In this document: one piece after another, positions 1 through 11,222 of the stretch | Numbering within the stretch: the stretch's first letter is position 1 | How the letters are laid out: each line of letters begins with the position of its first letter | Assembly: GCF_024323335.1 (NCBI RefSeq) | Contig: NC_066581.1 | Location: forward strand, 223,639,039-223,703,038 | Length of the DNA: 64,000 nt | Reading direction: 5' to 3' | Origin: Lathyrus oleraceus | Lineage: Eukaryota > Streptophyta > Magnoliopsida > Fabales > Fabaceae | Notes under the pieces: generated by a model | The model's database searches: none | Seen by the model: the letters and a program-made list of their open reading frames with translations, nothing else | Told to the model about the DNA's origin: nothing | Position numbers and translations under genes: made by a program

Positions 1-1104
1 TAACAACAAAGTCTCAACTCTCTTCTTGACCCACTCAATGTAGGTAGGCATAGCAACTGCAAACTTCTTCCCTGGCACAGATCCATCCTTGACACCAATG
101 GTCTTCCAAGCTCTTCCCACTTGCTCCAATCTAGCTGGGTCACTCCGCTTCTCAAAGTACACACTCTCAGCTATCTCAGCATCTAGTGGCCTTCCATTCA
201 TAACAAACCCCAACTGACGGAGAGAAAGAATCGGGTTGTAATTGATGCAACCCTTGGTCCCTATGAGTGGCACATTACGAAACTCTCCACAACTCATAAT
301 GACATTGCGCATATTCAACCTGTAAGCTTGCCACCTGATATCATAGGATGTGAGAGACATGATCCTCTGAGTCCACTTATGAGTGCTCTGGGTATTCACA
401 AAAGGTCCACTGGTTGGCAGGAAAGACAAGAACCATCTGAGTAGCAATGGGAGACAACACCTGATAGCTCCACCCTTATCTTGCCTGCTGTGTATAGCAT
501 AATAAGTGTCAGCTAACAAGGTAGGAACCGGGTTTCCTCCAATGAAAATAGTGACAGCAGCAAGATCCACAAAATTAGGCATACTCGGGAACAACACAAT
601 TCCATAGATCATGATATCCAACTGAGCGTTGAAAGCTTCCCAATTTCCTTTCTTTGCTTCCTCCTTATCCATTCTCACCAAGAACTTCAAAGGCAAACCC
701 ACAACATCACCACTTGACTTCCAATTGTCACTCACCTCCTTGATACTCAAATGGAGAGCTTTAGCAACAACCCTGAAATCCACCTCCTTTGGCACATCCA
801 AAAAGGGTACTTGATATCTGATCGGCACATTCATCAGGATGGAATACTCTTCAAGAGTGGGAGCTAACTGGTAATCCTGAAAGGTGAAGCAACGGAGCTC
901 TGGATCATAGAACTGTAGGAGAGTCTGCAGCGGTACTGGATCTACCACCATCTTCAACAGTGCCAGAATATCCCCATACTGATCATCAAACACCTTCTGA
1001 TTACCGCCGGTCACAAGACTGCTCAACTCTACCAAAGATGTCAATGGCTCACGGTGAAAACTGTAGGTGCAAGTCTTCCTCTTCAACTCTGGAATGGCTG
1101 CCAT
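1..1104 (-). CDS. Ogre ORF1 protein (DUF7745 / plant-mobile-domain-like), partial, uninterrupted
   Basis: Reading from an ATG at 1104-1102 the frame stays open for 368 codons to the window edge, with no stop. It aligns along its whole length with ORF1 of element A (20577-22217), which is broken by three stop codons at places where this copy has GAG, CAG and AAG. The protein is hydrophilic to mixed, has no evident signal peptide, and contains the FYDPELxCFTF and QLxPTLEEY blocks typical of the ORF found upstream of gag in legume Ogre elements (I recall the name DUF7745; assignment from memory). Its role in the retrotransposon cycle is unknown. The ATG follows a CAG/GTTC boundary at the same spacing as in A. 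The C-terminal coiled-coil part expected from A lies off the window. Confidence 0.85.
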   Translation of the reverse strand, partial: MAAIPELKRKTCTYSFHREPLTSLVELSSLVTGGNQKVFDDQYGDILALLKMVVDPVPLQTLLQFYDPELRCFTFQDYQLAPTLEEYSILMNVPIRYQVPFLDVPKEVDFRVVAKALHLSIKEVSDNWKSSGDVVGLPLKFLVRMDKEEAKKGNWEAFNAQLDIMIYGIVLFPSMPNFVDLAAVTIFIGGNPVPTLLADTYYAIHSRQDKGGAIRCCLPLLLRWFLSFLPTSGPFVNTQSTHKWTQRIMSLTSYDIRWQAYRLNMRNVIMSCGEFRNVPLIGTKGCINYNPILSLRQLGFVMNGRPLDAEIAESVYFEKRSDPARLEQVGRAWKTIGVKDGSVPGKKFAVAMPTYIEWVKKRVETLLL

Positions 1105-1953
1105 CTCTCACAGTGAACAGACTTCTGAATGAACCTGACAAATGATATGCATGGGGAGATTAGCTTTTTTCTTTTCTCTTTTCTTTTTTCATTTCTTTTT
1201 TTTATTGCATTATTTTTTTTGAAAATAAACATGCTATGATACAAATGATGCAAACATGACTGGTTGGCTGTGTATCTCAAGACACAGGATCAGAACTTCG
1301 GCATGAACTCGGAACCAGAAACCACATATCAAACTCATTTGGAACCCAAGGTCATTTGGAACCCAAAGTCATCTGGAACCCATACTTCAGAACCAAGTCA
1401 CCAACAGGAAGCAAGAGTCACCAACATGATATGGTCACCAATAGATCAAGTCACCAACAAATCAAGTCACCAACTGTACCTGTAATGATTCATTCCCTCC
1501 CCACTCACGGGTGTCATCTAGGTCAGGATAAGGTCAAGAGAAACGCAGGATTAACAACCCTTTCAAGAATATCATCATGTACACACCAGATGTATGCAAC
1601 GATAATACCCCATCAGGATCTGAACTGCTCGTGATATCATGTTCCGCTAAGTGGCGCTATACCACCCGCTTCCCATGAATCACTTTATTCCTAGGTATCC
1701 TAGAGTTCACTCATAGCCTGGGTATTGGGCCTTTTACCTCTTGTAACTCCCACCCCAACAGAGAAACAGATACACAGCCAGCACAATGATAATATGATGC
1801 ATGCAAACACATAATGCACATATATGCAATCACATCAAAATAATAAATGCAATAAAAAAAGCAGTAAAAGTAACCAACACTATCCTAGAGAGCGCTAGGA
1901 GTGACTCGCTTAGGGAAGATGGACCAGCAAGAGGTCAACATTCTTTTCTTGGA
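1105..1953 (-). other. 5' leader of element G
   Basis: Untranslated stretch between PBS and ORF1 (about 850 bases). It holds two sets of short direct repeats: three near-copies of a TCATTTGGAACCC unit (about 1335-1381) and at least five GTCACCAA boxes (about 1395-1471, TTGGTGAC on the sense strand). Next to ORF1 is a T-rich tract (A-rich on the sense strand) at 1166-1220. A's leader carries related TTGGTGACTT repeats. No convincing ORF was seen. Confidence 0.6.
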
Positions 1954-1971
1954 TCCCCAACAGAGTCGCCA
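1954..1971 (-). other. Primer-binding site of element G (tRNA-Arg)
   Basis: The sense strand reads TGGCGACTCTGTTGGGGA, two bases after the LTR end. It is complementary, with a couple of mismatches, to the 3' end of plant tRNA-Arg(ACG), whose T arm and acceptor stem read CCCCAGCGGAGUCG plus CCA (recalled). Arg priming is a known Ogre trait. Confidence 0.85.
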
Positions 1972-1973
1972 GC

Positions 1974-4900
1974 GGTCGCATTACGCGAAAAACCGGCGGG
2001 AAAAAGACGCAGAGCCGCCACCGTGCGTTATTTATCCCAAAGGAGGGAAAGGAAACGCTCGAAGTAAACCTGGAAAGGAATGGTCTCGCGACCAGAGATT
2101 GATAGGATCGGGAGTCGGTTATGCGAAGGGAAGGTATTAGCACCCCTACGCATCCGTCGTATTCGACGGGATCCACGCTCAGAAAGAATAGAAGAAAGGT
2201 TGCTAAAGATACTGCTCAAACACTGCACAAAACTGGAATCGAACACAGAAAAGACGGAAGAAGCGGACTCGGCAGGATGTCGCATCCTGGGCCTACGTAG
2301 TTTGTCAGATACAAACATCAGAGTCGACGTAGTTCGGGGACAGGGGAAACGTGCTCGCTAGGATATCGCATCCTATGCATACGTATCTTCTCTGACCAGA
2401 GAAAGAATCAGAGCACTCGTAGCTCGGCTAACGCATGCTAAACTAAACAAAAACAGGAAACCGACTGCCAATCGCTGGACTTACGTCAGACTCCGAACAA
2501 ACAACAAACAAACAAACGGGGAACCGAATGCCAATCACTGGACTTACTTCAGACTCCAAGCAAACAACCACACACAGGAAACCGACTGCCAATCGCTGGA
2601 CTTACGTCAGACTCCAAACACACAACCACACACAGGAAACCGACTGCCAATCGCTGGACTTACGTCAGACTCCAAACACACAACCACACACAGGAAACCG
2701 ACTGCTAATCGCTGGACTTACATCAGACTCCAACAAGCGAACAAGAGGGTTGAAAAAGAAAAAGGGCGCCCGGAGAGATCAACTCATCTCTTGCCTACGT
2801 ACCTCATCGGGTATGAGGATCAGGGCGACGTAGTTCCCCTTAACAGGGAAAGAGCTTCTATCCTAACCAGAGACTAGGGAGATAACAAGCTACTAGGGAG
2901 ACTACGACTCGAGCCTAGAAGTTGTCATGCATACGATCCCTAAGTTGAGGTTTCTAATCCTAACTCGCACAGGAAGCAAGCTAGCCTAAACAAGTAAACA
3001 AACACAAACACAAGAGAGCAAGCACACACACTATATGCAATCAAGTGGCTCATACAAGGCTGGGCTTTAGTCAAGGGGTCAAATCAACCTCGACAAACAA
3101 GCCAACTGGAAAGGGGTGTTTTGAGCTCTTAACCATAACATTGAGAGTTAGGGTGAAGCAGATGAAATGGGAAATGAGGGTAAGACCTCATAGCTCTTAT
3201 CCCTGGCCTGGGAGAGCTTGAAACAGGGAAAGTGTGGGAGTCCAGAATGAGGAACTCTACTCCACAAGACTGACTCTGGACAATGATCTTGGGTGTTTAT
3301 TCAAAATGCATCAGCACGTAGTGCGAGCAAGATGAATGACTCGACTGAATAGCAGGGGATGGATTGCACATCCCTTCTATCTGCCAATGCCTCTTCACTT
3401 AGGAGGTCTTTGAATGTACAAGGCACAAAGATAAACAAGCACAAACATTGCCTCTTAAGGAGGGCTTCAGACAGGTGCCTGCCAAAGTAACATGACAGGT
3501 CTTCCAGACTACATGAAGAATAGGAAGTTACCTAAGTGGTATGCCAACCAAAAGCAAAGCAAAGCAACTCAAACAATGAGTTAAAGCGGCTAAAGTACCT
3601 GTGTGAACAACCAAACAATCAGTATAGTATTCAGACAAAACAATCAGAAAGTCCAACAGTGAGACAACCAATCATCAGACAACATCAATGTAAGGCACAA
3701 GATGCAAGCAAACTAAATTAATTCATCATCCACAAGACCTATAAAACAGCAAGGTTAGTCAACCAAGATAACTTGTATCTCAAGTGATGAGATCAAATCA
3801 ACCAATGTGGCTAATTGCTTGAAACCTGAAACACAAAGTCCAAAAGATGAGAATAAACCACTAGCTCAAAGGCTAGGGTCAAAGGTGGGGCAAAAAGCCA
3901 AAACAGAAACCAATATTTGACCAAAAGCATGTTTATTCAATCAAGAACATGTCCTAAAAAGGACCAAATCAAAAGCATCAAGCAAAGGCATTTCATGTGC
4001 AAGAGAAGGCAAAGGGCAAATTCAAAGTTAACAAATGATCATCATGAATCAAAATTCCACATTAAAACAGAAATGACTCAAACAATCATGGAAAAATTCA
4101 TGAGCAATCAACATGTCCAACATAATCATCATGCCAAAAATCATAAACAGAGGCACTCAATTGGCTAGGCAATGAAAATGGAGAAAGTCAACATCAAATT
4201 GTGTGACACACATTGTCACACTATATTAGCATGTGCATAAAATAGAAATGACAAATGATAAAAATGCACAACCAAGCCTCAAAAGTCATGCTATGTGTTA
4301 GGAATCATCATGCAAAATTTCATGGCAATTGGATCATTTTTGAGCATTTCACATTAGTTTGAATGAAGCATGGTCCAAAAGCATACATGTCCAAATGATC
4401 AAGCACATTTTAATTTCCATGCATGGTAAAATCACAAAATCAATACCATAAAATTCTAGACATTCATAGGATCATGTGAAAAAAAATTGGGGATGAATTG
4501 GACTTGTATTCTATTTTTTATCATTTTTTGAAGTTGCATAAAGATTTTGAAATAATGAAGAATAAACATGTTAATTTGGAGGGAAAGAATTAAAGTGGTG
4601 AGCAATTTGAAAACACGTTGGAGTCCAGAATCGAAGTGAGGACCTGGGCGCTAGCAATACATGGTCGTTCCATTTATTAATGTGGCGCCACCTCAGCCGG
4701 TCCAAGCATGTGTGGCAATGTCAAAGGAACGAGGACCATACATTTTGCCAACAGGCCGGTACGCGTGGCATCTAACACAGTAAGCCCTAACATTTAAATC
4801 CAGAGGGCGTATGCACTGTTCACGCCGACGGAGTTAGGGTGGAAACCACCGTCTTCTTCATGAAGACGGTGGATGAACAATAATGTTCATGAATTTTTTT

Positions 4901-6069
4901 CCAGTTTTTGCGAAACCACATACCAAACGAATCGTCTCAATGTGTAGGTTCCAAATCCACTAATATTTTAGCCTAATCTTCAAAGAATCATGCAAATCGA
5001 TGAAAATAAAATCTAACATCCAAACTTTAATCTCATGTAACTCACTCAATTCTTATCCGTTTTTCAAGAATTTTATATCAGTGTAATCAGGGGAACAAGC
5101 ACTACAAGACTAGGGCAATAGAAACAAGAATTATGAGGCGCGGAATTCTGACCTTCTTGAAGCTTCAATAATGGCAGTGGTAGATTCAAGGCTTGGCAAG
5201 CATCCAAATCCCTTCTATCAACCTTGTAATAACCTCTGAAGTTGAAATTGAAGCTTGAGATGGCTTGGATCTAGCCTAGATTTGAATCTCCATTATCATG
5301 TTCTTGATCTTCATGTGCTTAATTCTTCACCAAATTCTGCAATCAATGGCTTGATCTATACTGAATAATGATCCAAGAACACAAAAATGCAATAAAAATC
5401 AAGTGTCCTTTGAAGAATTTTTGAATTTGGAAGAAGAGAAATTTTGGAGGGAAATTTTCAATCTAGATCTAGAATTGTGAATTCTGAAAATTCTGTTATG
5501 ATTAGCTATTTATATGACATGTTAATCCATTTCCTAATCATGCTTAGGCTTGGCTAATTAAATTTTAATGAGAAAAGAGGTGTTATGCAAAATTTGGTTT
5601 TTTCACCCCATGCATGCAATCCTACGTGAACAGTAACAATGGTCATTCAATTTCACTTAAAATCCTCCTATGAACATGTTGGAATGGTTAAAAAGTCCAT
5701 ATGATGCACCCATTTTGAATTCATGATTTTCCCTCCAAATATCACATATATATGCATATGATCATATGACTTGCAGTTGACTTTTATGGGCCCCAGATGA
5801 CCTGAAACTGCATTGTGGACTTTGAGCCTCTAACACCTGGTCAAGTTGCCTCAAAATGAACCTTGGGTTCACATAAGCTCATTGGAACACCCATAGGGCC
5901 TTTTTCTCATGAAAATGCTTGGCTCCTTGCACAAATGAATTCTCTTGATACCAGTCTTGACTGATAAGATGCAACATGATATGCAATGACAAGGTAATGT
6001 TAATGTGATGTTAATGACCTAAAAAATGAAATGAATGTACAAATGGGGGTGCAAATTTGAGGTGCTACA
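1974..6069 (-). repeat. 5' LTR of element G (about 4.1 kb)
   Basis: On the minus strand it begins TGTAGCACCTC at 6069 and ends GCGACC at 1974, where A's LTR ends GCGACA, so the usual terminal CA is degraded here. It matches A's LTR in the last part, including the tandem block, the GGTCGCGAG segment and the ACGCACGG..GGCGG box. It retains the stretch (about 3250-3480) that is missing from A's 3' LTR, which shows that A's 5' LTR is the ancestral form. Small ORFs inside it have no coding look. Confidence 0.9.
2450..2745 (-). repeat. Tandem repeat inside G LTR, about 5 copies of a roughly 60-bp unit
   Basis: The unit contains AAGTCCAGCGATTGGCAGT on the sense strand and recurs five times. Each copy carries a TGACGTAAG box or a one-base derivative of it; three of the five read TTACGTCA on the plus strand. 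The same unit is present four times in each LTR of A. Confidence 0.85.
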
Positions 6070-6476
6070 GATGCTACATAATTTCCACTTAATGCATCAG
6101 GGTCCCTTAATACCATATCAAATAGCAGAGATCCCCTTAGCATACCCAAAGAAAGATATGTCATATTCAACCTGTAAGGGGAACGATTGATAGCAATCTA
6201 TAATTGTCGTTTAGAGTCCCTATTCAAAAGGAAAGACTATACAAGCTTATTAAAGAAAGTCAACAATATCCAACTGTCACTCTGGGTACATGAGAAGTCG
6301 ATCCTCACGACGGATCTACCACAAGTATGACCCCGGATCTACTTGAGGTAGATACCCACTATGGGGTAGGAATGATACCGGGGAACCTTAACCTTAGTAA
6401 TCAAAAAGCACATCACCAAAGCTTTGGACATAGCGATTCGACAAGCCCAAAATTAGAGGTCATTCTTAAGTTACAC
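6070..6476. other. Unassigned 407-bp spacer between two LTRs
   Basis: The sequence lies between the outer end of G's LTR and the start of the C-LTR. It has no long ORF and no recognisable match to any other part of the window. It is either old host DNA or a fragment of another repeat, and is the only stretch here with a fair chance of being non-transposon sequence. Confidence 0.4.
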
Positions 6477-9400
6477 TGTAAGATCCCAATTTTGACCCTA
6501 AGATCCCTCATGTTATCTCATCATATGCGTTGACTTTGGGATCACACTTTGGCATCCTCCTTACCCCCGCATTCATTGGGTTTGCATTGGGAGAGATAAC
6601 CAAGCACATTTGATTGTAGCATACTTTGCTTTTCATTATTTACTAACCAAAATACCAAAAATTTATCAATGTATAGTTTGTTGCTTTTGTAGGTAGTGTG
6701 TGTGTTTACCCATGCTCCATCAAGCTCATATCTAGGGTTTGGGACCCTCAATGCAAGGAGACTGGTCAAGATATGGTTCACATTGACTTTAGACATCATA
6801 TATGGATCCCGTTGGTCTTCACATATCATTTTGATCAAGAATTCATCAAGAGTTTGAAGCTTGTTTGCCTTTGAAGCCCTAATTCATTTGGGTATCTTGT
6901 GTGATTTCCTCGGCAAGTTTCCTCATCATTTGATCAAATATATTAAGGGATATTTCCTATTACATAATCTTACACATATATGATCCTCTATGAGTCCAAA
7001 AAATCAAGAGAATGTCAAGCTAGCAAGATGGTTCATGGTGGTTGAACAAAGAAAGACAACTAGTCAAAACTAGGGTTCCCTAGACCCTATCTCCTATAAT
7101 TTTTATCATATGAAAATGATTACAAGAGCAATGTTACTCATAATGACGTTACAAACAACATTAATGTTTAAGTCTAGAGCTAGTTTTGCTTTTAAAGTCA
7201 TTTTTATGGTGAAAGATTATAGGTCATTTTGTCTGAACCCTAGTTAAGAGGTCAACTTACCAAGACCATAACTTGCTCAATTTTTATGCGATGAAAGCCA
7301 TTAAAATTCCGTGATAAAATTAAAGATGTCCTCTTTAACCTTTATGTCGGGAAGAAGTTAAAATTCAACTTGCAAATGCATGTTCCAAGAGGAAACATTA
7401 TAGATCATTTTGGGTCATTACCATTGAACAAGTGATTTTCCTCAACTTCTAAAATGCATAACTCCTTCATGCCAAATCCAAATGAGGTCATATTTATGAC
7501 CAAATTAAAGATGTTTGAAAGAGCTACCACTTTGATGAAGTTAGTTTTTCCATTTGAATTCCATAACAAAAGTTATTCAAGGTGGAAGAAGTGAACATTT
7601 GACTTGGTACTTAGAAAATTTTCCTTTATGTTTGATTTTCCAAACTTCCCCCTCAAAATTCATCATGATCCAAGCTTCAAATCGAAAAGTGTTCAACATT
7701 AAAGTTGTTCCCCTTGATCTCACATTTACAAAAAGTCCAAGATTATCTCATTTAGATCAATACTAAAGGACTTGCACATAGGTATAATGCATGGTACCAT
7801 TTGGAAGATTCTCATGTTCAATTTCATTTCAACATTGCATGGCTTAATGCATTGCTTTCAGCATGACTTGTGCATGATTTTGGACCTTTTCCAATCATTC
7901 TTTGGGCTTTGTACACGCCCATGCAAGCTCATGATGCAATTGCTATTTGTGGATTTCAAAGGAAAGTCTGTAAAAAGCATTTGAATTGGCTATAAATACA
8001 AGTGCTATGAGCTCAGAACTTCGTCAACACCTTGCCCAAGCTTTGCCAAGACAATTCAAACCCCTCATTCCATAGATTTTTTTGAGGATTTCATTGAAAT
8101 CGAGTTTGAATTTCACCTTCTGTTTTGAACTTCAAACTCCAAGAATTCATTGCCCTTTACATCTCAAGTGATCACTGCAAGCAAGGGGAAGAGGAATCAA
8201 GCAAATCAAGATCAAGCAAATTTAAAGAAACTCGAAGGTGAAAATTCAGAAACTTCATCTCTTTAATTCTCTCTCAATTCTTCACTATTCTTTGTGATTT
8301 TTGGTTTGCTGAAGGCCTACCAATGTAGGCAACAAGATTGAGTTGCTTTGAGGTCAAATCGAAGCAACTCAAATCATGAACCTCAAATTTCAAATCCATG
8401 TATCTTTTAATATATTTAGAATTGGAAGAAATGGAGGTCATATTCGTGCTCCTGAGCATTTTTTCTTCAAATTAGTGTATTCATTTTTCATTTTTTATAA
8501 GGTTTTGGTTGGACCAGTTCAGTGGTCCTCACCAGAGAAGATGACCGGAGCTAGGGCTCCGGTCGTGTGTTGGCTTGACCTGAACCATCTGATCTTGGTC
8601 CAACGTTTTAATCTAAGACATTCTTTTTGATTACCACGTGTGTACACGCGTTGACTGCAGAACATGATGGAAGCGCGCACTTGGCCATCAGATATGTCAC
8701 CTCAATTAATGAGGGAGATTTGATGGCCCTTGTTTTTTTGAATTTCTTTTTATTTTCTGATTTTTCATTTAATCCCTTTATTTTGTTTAATTCATATTAA
8801 TTTTATTTTTAATCCAAAAAATATGGGGCTTTCACCAAAAATCTTTAAATATTTTTCTCTTTCATTTTCTGAATTAAAATTAATTTTGATATTTTTCATG
8901 AATTAAATGTTTTTGTGCATATTTTTTATTATTTAAAAATACTTCTGACTTTTCAAAAATGATGAATTTTTTTGTCTAAGGTCCTTTGACCTTGTTTGAC
9001 CTAGGATACATCTCTTGGACATTTATTTGGTGTTTTGAAGAGGTTTTAGGTTTTAACCAAACTAATTTGTATTTTAATGCATTTTTAATTTGATTTTTAA
9101 CTGATTAATTGTGTAAAAATTATGTTGAGCCATTTTTATGGTCTTGTGATGTTTGACTATTTGTTTAGGCCTTGGTAAAGGTTGACTTGACTTTTATTGG
9201 ATAAAATCGTTGGATTTAGGGGATTGATGAAATGTACATTTCATCTCCCAAAATGAATGAATGATTTTGATTTGGTAAAATTCCTTCCATGATCAATTTG
9301 TGTTTCTCTCATTTCCCCTTCCCTTTCATCTTCATTCCTATTCTTTCTCATCCCTTTCATTGACCAATGAAATCTCAATATCCTAATTCTAATTGGTTCA

Positions 9401-11222
9401 TCAATGACATTGTATCAGATAAACCAATACAAGTATGGATGAGATAAGTTCATCCCTTTTGATCTTTTGTTTTAGTGTGTGGTATGTTTTAGGAGTTTGA
9501 TTCATTAAACCAAATCTATAAGATGCATTAACACCTAAACTTTTATTGCTCGGCCTCAGATAGTTGTGACTTCTACATAAGTCCAATTACGATTACTTAA
9601 CATAGAGCTAAATTTGACCCTAAAGACATAGCATTCTAGTAAGTGAGATTGTAAGTCTCCCATCTTTCATGGTATTGTGTGGAAACTTGACCTTTTTTCC
9701 TTGCTTTGGAAGATGTCTCGGTTCAAGGATTCATGCTTGTGAATAAATGGTTGAGTGTTCTCCAAAGAATGACTTAATCAATTGAAAAGCAAAACACCGC
9801 TAACATAATTAACCTTGACTAACATTTGACTAACTCTTATTAATATTTCTTTACTTTCAAGTCATTTATTTTATGCAATTTAATTTCTAGTCATTTATCA
9901 TTCATCATCATTTACATATCATTAAACTTATTTATGTTTATGCCATTTTCACTTTGCTCATTTGAGCCATATATTGTGATTGTATATATTTGTTTGTGTC
10001 TTTTGTTTATGTTTGTGGTCTTAGGGCCTTAAAATACCTAATAAACAACAAAAACCCTAAAAATGTTTGATTGGACTGTTGAGCTTGATCTGAACTTTTG
10101 GACATAGGATTAGGCAATATTCCATATGCAAAAAGACTTGGCCAATGCCAATATTTTTTAGACCAAGTTATTGTGATTTGAGCCTTCGTCTGATGCCGGT
10201 ATTGGGATCCAGTTGAACTTGTCTGCTACATGGTCTTGATGCAACTATTATTTTGATCTCATGTTTAATGCCTTATTCTCAGTTAATCAATGAGCATTTC
10301 ATCTGATACATGAGAATACAAGGAGACTACTAGCTATGGTATTTGTTTGCTTGGATGTGTCCATCTTTATTTGATGCCTTGATCTTCATGATGTTTGATA
10401 TTGCTAAATGCTTGTTGATAAATGCTTCATTCAAAGTCCAAAGGGAAAGTGAGTTTTCTATATGACATTCTTGTCTGTTGGATTGCATCCCATTGGTCGG
10501 ATCTTTTCAACTCTTAACTTTTAATTTTATGCTTAGGATTAGCCTCTTCATCTCCTCCCATTTCTTAAATTTCAAAATCTCTCTCCCTTTTTCAAAACCT
10601 TATTTGCTTGTGATTTCAAACTTAGACCTTATTTTCAAATTAGAAACTTTGGCCTTATGTCATTGAATTTTCAAACTCTTTTCTTAAATTAAACTTGTAA
10701 ATGAATTTAACCATATTTGACTTAAAATTTCAAAAGACAAAAAGAACTAACACTCATTCAAACTTCTTGGCTCTTTGTGCCCCCTTTTAACTTAAATTTT
10801 GATTAAAAGCAATCTACTCATTTTTAAATTGATACCACGAACTACGAGGTTTTGATCCTTCATTTTATGTTGGTATGTAGGCACAAGTCCGAAGGTCTTG
10901 TCAAACACAAAAATATAATCAATGAATTCTTTTCTCATCCCCACACTCTATTTTTTCTCAAACATCATTTTATAACAAAACACATACACACATGAAAAAG
11001 GGCTCCCTATGAGTACCTATGACACTTTGGGTGCTAACACCTTCCATATGTGTAACCAACCCCTTTACCTGTAATCTTTGACAATTTATTAGTTTTAATT
11101 TGAAAACTTCTTATCTTTGGGTTTTATTGGTACTTTTCCATTTTTCCTTTGGAAACAATAAAAGTGCGGTGGCGACTCTGGTTTTATTAACGTCAAGTTT
11201 ATCCATAGCTAGATGGTCATGA
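6477..11222 (+). repeat. C-LTR: LTR of the B-type Ogre-like family, 3' end lost
   Basis: It starts TGTAAGATCCC and is alignable throughout with the LTRs at 39672 and 56599, including the CACGAACTACGAGG and GGTGGCGACTCTGG boxes near its end. The homology stops within ATGAATT at about 11222, a few bases short of the expected CCGCTACA terminus, and runs straight into the env-like ORF of F. No purine tract precedes it, so it is more likely a 5' LTR than a 3' LTR. I infer it may be the 5' LTR of the element whose protease fragment survives at 38849-39608. Confidence 0.8.

Larger units (their letters stand above)
1..6069 (-). mobile_element. Element G: Ogre/Tat-type Ty3-gypsy retrotransposon, left part cut by window edge
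   Basis: A minus-strand element whose 5' LTR, primer-binding site, leader and ORF1 lie in that order from right to left. The right terminus reads TGTAGCACCTC on the minus strand, the same terminus as element A, and the PBS and ORF1 also match A closely. The rest of the element (gag, pol, 3' LTR) lies beyond position 1, so its target duplication cannot be tested; the five bases just outside the LTR are GATGC (6070-6074). Family assignment rests on long LTRs, a tRNA-Arg PBS and an ORF1 before gag, which are known Ogre traits. Confidence 0.9.

Noticed and set aside
3900..4200. Plus-strand ORF of 83 codons, rich in Lys and His
   Set aside because: Lies inside the G LTR on the opposite strand, with low-complexity composition and no match in A's LTR frame.
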